Shown here: positions 60,330 to 64,000 of the stretch, piece after piece | Numbering within the stretch: position 1 is the first letter of the stretch | Layout: each line of letters opens with the position of its first letter | DNA from: Bacteroidota bacterium | Lineage (GTDB): Bacteria; Bacteroidota; Bacteroidia; Cytophagales; Cyclobacteriaceae | DNA: 64,000 bases | Direction: 5' to 3' | Assembly (NCBI GenBank): GCA_023428695.1 | Contig: JAEYWY010000022.1 | Span: 235,104-299,103, forward strand | Notes under the pieces: generated by a model | Databases searched by the model: none | What the model was told of the DNA's origin: nothing | Seen by the model: the letters and a program-made list of their open reading frames with translations, nothing else | Position numbers and translations under genes: made by a program

Positions 60330-62744
60330 ATGAAAAATATCGCTCTCCTTTTGCTCGTGCTGGTGTTTGCAACGGCATCTGCGCAGCAGGACATCACCTA
60401 CCAAAGACCACCGGATGATATCGCGCGCATTGCCGAAGCACCAATTACGCCGGCCGCGATGATCAGCCACGACAAAGCCTGGATGGTATTGCTCGAACGA
60501 TCCGACTATCCGTCTATCGAAGAGTTGTCGCGTCCCGAGTTGCGCCTCGCAGGTATGCGTATCAACCCCGACAACTTTGGTCCCAGCCGCGCGACATATT
60601 ACCTGGGAATAAAACTGAAACGCCTCGCTGACAACAAGGAATATACGATATCTCAACTTCCCGGAACCGTACTCGCGAGCAACGTATCGTTTTCACCCGA
60701 CAGCAGGAAGATGGCGTTTCTCCAAAACAACGCCGAGGCTATTGAACTTTGGGTGATCGATCTGGCGACGTTCTCGGCAAAGAAGATCACCAGCCGCCGC
60801 GTTAACAACATATTCAGCGGATCCTACAACTGGCTGCCGGATTCAAAACACATTCTGTTTGCAGCTGTACCGGAAGCAAAGCGCACCACACCGGAAAAAT
60901 CACGCGTTCCGTCAGGGCCTGTCGTTGAGGAAAACCTCGGGCGCAAAGCTCCCAGCAGAACGTACCAGGACCTCCTGAAAAATCCGTATGACGAAGCCAT
61001 GTTCGAACATTATGCTTCGTCCGACCTCGTCGTCAAGGATATTGCGGGTAGCGAAACCGTTGTAAGTGAAAACGCGATCCATTACAGCTTCAGCCCGTCA
61101 CCGGACGGAACGATGATTCTGAAGAAAGTAATTCACCGTCCTTTCTCATACCTCGTACCCTACTACCGCTTCCCGCAAAAGGTTTCGGTAATCACCACTG
61201 ATGGGAAAGCTGTGAATGATGTTGCTGACCTGCCTCTTGCGGATAACATTCCGAATGGATTCAACGCTGTGCAGACGGGCCCGCGCGGACACAACTGGCG
61301 CTCCGATAAGCCTTCCGCGCTGTATTGGGTCGAAGCCCAGGATGGCGGCGATCCGAAAGCGAAAGCCGATATCCGCGATAAGGTGTATCAGCTCGACGCG
61401 CCCTTCAACGGAACGGCTACAGAATTGATCGCACTTCCGCTGCGCTATAGCGGCGTACTCTGGGCAAACGATAAACTGGCATGGGTTTACGAGTACTGGT
61501 GGACTGAACGTAAGCAACGTGTGTACCAGCTGAACCCGGCTGACAAATCGAAAAAAGTTGTGATCGAAAGGTCAACCGAAGACGCGTATAACGATCCGGG
61601 TAATGTAATCACCGCGCCGAACCAGTTTGGCCGTTACGTCATGCTAGTGACCCGCGATAACCAGATCTTCCTGACCGGCGAAGGCGCATCTCCTCAGGGT
61701 GACATGCCTTTTCTCGACAGAATGGATCTCAACTCCGGAAAGAAAACGCGCCTGTGGCGGTGTGAAGCTCCTTACTTTGAATACGTGGTTGGTTTGCTCG
61801 ATGCAAAAAAAGGTACGTTCCTGACATCACGTGAATCGCCATCGGAGAATCCCAACTTCTATTTGCGCAAGGTTGGATCGAAGTCGCTGACACGTGTGAC
61901 GGAATTCCCGCATCCGTATCCGCAGATAAAGGACCTCCGCAAGGAAGTGATCAAATATAAACGTGAAGATGGCGTGGATCTCACGGCAGATCTCTACTTA
62001 CCACCGGGATACAAACCGGAGGACGGACCATTGCCGACGTTTTTCTGGGCATACCCCGAAGAATTCAAATCAAAAGACAATGCAGGTCAGGTGAAAGGTT
62101 CGCCCTATACATTTACACGAATCAGTTCACATTCTCCGATCTTCTGGGCGATACGCGGATATGCTATCCTCAACAACGCGTCCATCCCTATCGTTGGTGA
62201 AGGTGATGCACAACCGAATGACACCTATATTCAGCAACTTGTGTCAAGTGCAAAAGCCGCGATTGATTATGGTGCCGAACGTGGTATTGTAGATCGTAAA
62301 CGCGTTGCCGCCGGCGGACACTCGTACGGAGCATTCATGACCGGAAACCTGCTCGCGCACAGCGATCTTTTTGCTGCGGGTATCGCACGAAGCGGTGCGT
62401 ACAATCGTACCCTTACTCCGTTTGGATTTCAGGCTGAGGAACGAACGTATTGGGAAGCGCCAAAAACGTACTTCGACATGTCGCCATTTTCGTTCGCAGA
62501 CAAAGTGAACGAACCAATTCTGCTGATCCACGGTGAAGCCGATAACAACTCGGGAACATTCCCGATGCAGACAGAGCGTTTTTACAATGCGATAAAAGGT
62601 CACGGTGGAACAGCGCGTTTTGTACTGCTTCCATATGAAAGCCACGGCTATCGTGCGCGCGAATCCGTGCTGCACATGCTTTGGGAAATCGATCGCTGGC
62701 TGGAGACGTACGTGAAGAAGGTGGAACTCAAAGCGAGCCGTTAG
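60330..62744 (+). CDS. Exported S9 prolyl-oligopeptidase-family serine peptidase
   Basis: 804 residues. Signal peptide ends ATASAQ. The N-terminal half is a beta-propeller (PDSRKMAFLQNN, WLPDSKHILFAAVPE, SPSPDGTMILKKV). The alpha/beta-hydrolase domain has Ser665 in AAGGHSYGAFMTGN, Asp738 in IHGEADNNSG and His772 in LPYESHGYRARES. It is probably a periplasmic peptidase degrading oligopeptides. Two hairpins end the gene on the right (62772-62836). Confidence 0.94.
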   Translation: MKNIALLLLVLVFATASAQQDITYQRPPDDIARIAEAPITPAAMISHDKAWMVLLERSDYPSIEELSRPELRLAGMRINPDNFGPSRATYYLGIKLKRLADNKEYTISQLPGTVLASNVSFSPDSRKMAFLQNNAEAIELWVIDLATFSAKKITSRRVNNIFSGSYNWLPDSKHILFAAVPEAKRTTPEKSRVPSGPVVEENLGRKAPSRTYQDLLKNPYDEAMFEHYASSDLVVKDIAGSETVVSENAIHYSFSPSPDGTMILKKVIHRPFSYLVPYYRFPQKVSVITTDGKAVNDVADLPLADNIPNGFNAVQTGPRGHNWRSDKPSALYWVEAQDGGDPKAKADIRDKVYQLDAPFNGTATELIALPLRYSGVLWANDKLAWVYEYWWTERKQRVYQLNPADKSKKVVIERSTEDAYNDPGNVITAPNQFGRYVMLVTRDNQIFLTGEGASPQGDMPFLDRMDLNSGKKTRLWRCEAPYFEYVVGLLDAKKGTFLTSRESPSENPNFYLRKVGSKSLTRVTEFPHPYPQIKDLRKEVIKYKREDGVDLTADLYLPPGYKPEDGPLPTFFWAYPEEFKSKDNAGQVKGSPYTFTRISSHSPIFWAIRGYAILNNASIPIVGEGDAQPNDTYIQQLVSSAKAAIDYGAERGIVDRKRVAAGGHSYGAFMTGNLLAHSDLFAAGIARSGAYNRTLTPFGFQAEERTYWEAPKTYFDMSPFSFADKVNEPILLIHGEADNNSGTFPMQTERFYNAIKGHGGTARFVLLPYESHGYRARESVLHMLWEIDRWLETYVKKVELKASR

Positions 62745-62771
62745 GTCGATAACTGAAAACCCAACGTATTC

Positions 62772-62808
62772 AAATGGAGCTGCTTAGCCGGTAGCTCCAT
62801 TTCTTTTT
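62772..62808 (+). terminator. Terminator of the S9 peptidase gene
   Basis: AAATGGAGCT (62772-62781) pairs with AGCTCCATTT (62793-62802), 10-bp perfect stem, followed by CTTTTT. Confidence 0.85.
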
Positions 62809-62809
62809 A

Positions 62810-62836
62810 AAAAAAGATGGCTCCCGCCAGGAGCCA
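62810..62836 (-). terminator. Terminator of the DUF5655 gene (minus strand)
   Basis: TGGCTCC (62818-62824) and GGAGCCA (62830-62836) form a 7-bp stem; on the minus strand it is followed by a T-run (62810-62816). It lies about 190 bp after the gene's stop, back to back with the previous terminator. Confidence 0.7.
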
Positions 62837-63023
62837 CCCCGGGACGAACCTTTAATAATTTAAGAGAAGAGAATTCTACTCTTTTTGTCCCGGATACAAA
62901 ACTTATCAAAAGAAAATCACAAGCCTCACCTCATGTAAGGAAATAGTTTCGCTTCCGGGGTCAGTCACAAAATTTTTAGGATCTGATAACAAAAGTCATT
63001 GCTACGCTGCGGAACCTGTTGGT

Positions 63024-63380
63024 TCAACTACCCTTTTTGTAGGCCAGCCGCATGAATCGCTTCACCTCGTCATTGAGATCTTCTGTGGACATCATTCTGA
63101 AGTGATGGTTGTACTGCTCTTCACCGGGAACCTGTGCTATTTTTTGAAAACAGAGATTATCCGGATAGGGCCGGTCAAAATGAAACACGACGTGCAAGAA
63201 CTTCTTCCCGAACTGCGTCACGTACGCGACACGTTTGCGTGTCGTCGCAACGCCGATCATGGTCTTCGCCGGTATGAACGTCACGTCTCCAATCTTTTTG
63301 TACTCGAAAACAAAATGCTTAAACAGATCAACCGCATATGGTGATTTCCCCAGGAGAAACGTTTTCAGATCGTCGGCCAT
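63024..63380 (-). CDS. DUF5655 domain protein
   Basis: 118 residues. It begins MADDLKTFLLGKSPYAVDLFKHFVFEYKKIGDVTFIPAKTMIGVATTRKRVAYVTQFGKKFLHVVFHFDRPYPDN, and ends YNHHFRMMSTEDLNDEVKRFMRLAYKKGS; these blocks match DUF5655, a small domain of unknown activity found alone or at the end of DUF4287 proteins. Soluble. No partner nearby. Confidence 0.85.
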   Translation of the reverse strand: MADDLKTFLLGKSPYAVDLFKHFVFEYKKIGDVTFIPAKTMIGVATTRKRVAYVTQFGKKFLHVVFHFDRPYPDNLCFQKIAQVPGEEQYNHHFRMMSTEDLNDEVKRFMRLAYKKGS

Positions 63381-63662
63381 AGTACAGGTTTCAGAAATAC
63401 AAAGTTTACTGGAAAATATTCTTGTAATGCCTAATGTTTATAGTTCGGTATCAAAATACACAACGCGGAGCCGCTGAGACGCTGAGCAGCGCTGAGAATG
63501 CATCTTTGCGAAACGTCTCTGCGTTGCCCGCATTTCCTTGCGACCCTTTGCGTCTTTGGCCCTTGCGGTTAATCAACCTCGCATTCTTACGAAGGGTGAC
63601 TCAATTATTTTGAAACAGCTCTGATCCACCGATCAATTTTCCGCGTTTACATTTCCTTGCGA
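63381..63662. other. Non-coding interval before the tandem repeat
   Basis: 282 bp. It contains short redundant text (CGCTGAGACGCTGAGCAGCGCTGAG around 63471-63495; TTCCTTGCGACC... occurring twice near 63534 and 63653) of the kind seen in dispersed intergenic repeats. No gene. Confidence 0.5.
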
Positions 63663-64000
63663 CCTCTCTTTCCCACCCGCACCCTTTCATCCCTGAAGGG
63701 ACCCACGCGCAACACATGCGTGGGAAGACTAGAGTTCCTGTCTCCAATAGTTGAGAACTGTGCTAAAAAATAAGCTCTGCGAAACTCAGCTGCGCCGCGT
63801 TGACTGCATTTCCTCTCTTTCCCACCCGCACCCTTTCATCCCTGAAGGGACCCACGCGCAACACATGCGTGCGAAGACTGGAGTTCCTGTCTCCAATAGT
63901 TGAGAACTGTGCTAAAAAATAAGCTCTGCGAAACTCAGCTGCGCCGCGTTGACTGCATTTACTCTCTTTCCCACCCGCACCCTTTCATCCCTGAAGGGAC
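63663..64000. repeat. 149-bp tandem repeat, at least 2.3 copies, cut by window edge
   Basis: Copies start at 63663, 63812 and 63961; the third is cut at 64000. Each unit holds TCCCTGAAGGGA and an inverted repeat CCCACGC...GCGTGGG (changed to GCGTGCG in copy 2), and the copies are nearly identical. Too long and without short regular spacers to be CRISPR. It may continue beyond the window. Confidence 0.9.

Noticed and set aside
63663..64000. Possible CRISPR array
   Set aside because: Unit length is 149 bp, the whole unit repeats and there are no unique spacers or cas genes.

Overview
The window reads as chromosomal DNA of a Bacteroidota bacterium, most likely in the Cytophagales (Chryseolinea/Ohtaekwangia-like). 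The reasons are the protein families (DUF4407, DUF4114, TPR-CHAT proteins beside an ECF sigma factor, giant exported multi-gene surface operons, a six-S1-domain S1 protein with a long charged N-terminus), many signal peptides ending in Q, little Shine-Dalgarno sequence before starts, and at least one TAnnTTTG -7 box. Most of the window has balanced base composition; about 48.3-54.6 kb is clearly richer in A+T and carries defence genes. Species placement is inference.

Layout. 1-3.6 kb: a minus-strand light-sensing operon (heme oxygenase, kinase-less bacteriophytochrome, CheB/CheR fusion running off the left edge). 3.7-14.5 kb: mixed single genes (methyltransferase, DUF4407 membrane protein, S8 protease lipoprotein, DUF4114 lipoprotein, LigD-type ATP-dependent ligase, ElaA-like acetyltransferase, nucleotidyltransferase, metallophosphoesterase, response regulator). 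14.7-24.7 kb: GH5 glycosidase, a response regulator/PAS-histidine kinase pair, a cysteine-cluster protein, thioredoxin-like protein, PepE dipeptidase, TPR protein and several small membrane proteins. 24.7-28.7 kb: ligase-associated MBL exonuclease and its ATP-dependent ligase, separated by a flavin alpha-hydroxyacid oxidase.

29.0-41.5 kb: a four-gene minus-strand operon for exported proteins: PKD/IPT/NHL lipoprotein, outer-membrane barrel, a protein of about 2,280 residues, and an FN3 protein. 41.7-46.1 kb: ECF sigma factor, membrane anti-sigma-like TPR protein and a convergent TPR-CHAT protease. 46.1-47.5 kb: OmpA-family protein.

47.5-54.6 kb is an accessory island. It holds an antitoxin whose AbiEii-type toxin is frameshifted and truncated, a probable acetyltransferase fragment, an XRE regulator facing a LexA-like regulator across a perfect 18-bp palindrome, and a CBASS-type operon: CD-NTase, stand-alone E2-like protein, four-helix (S-4TM-like) membrane effector and a second CD-NTase. 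An unrecognised 459-residue protein follows. The right border is tRNA-Cys(GCA), whose 3' end faces the island. This is the most interesting part of the window.

54.9-64 kb: core genome again (rpsA, TolC/ABC export pair, OmpA-like protein, S9 peptidase, DUF5655 protein), with a 197-bp inverted-repeat element and, at the right edge, a 149-bp tandem repeat that runs out of the window.
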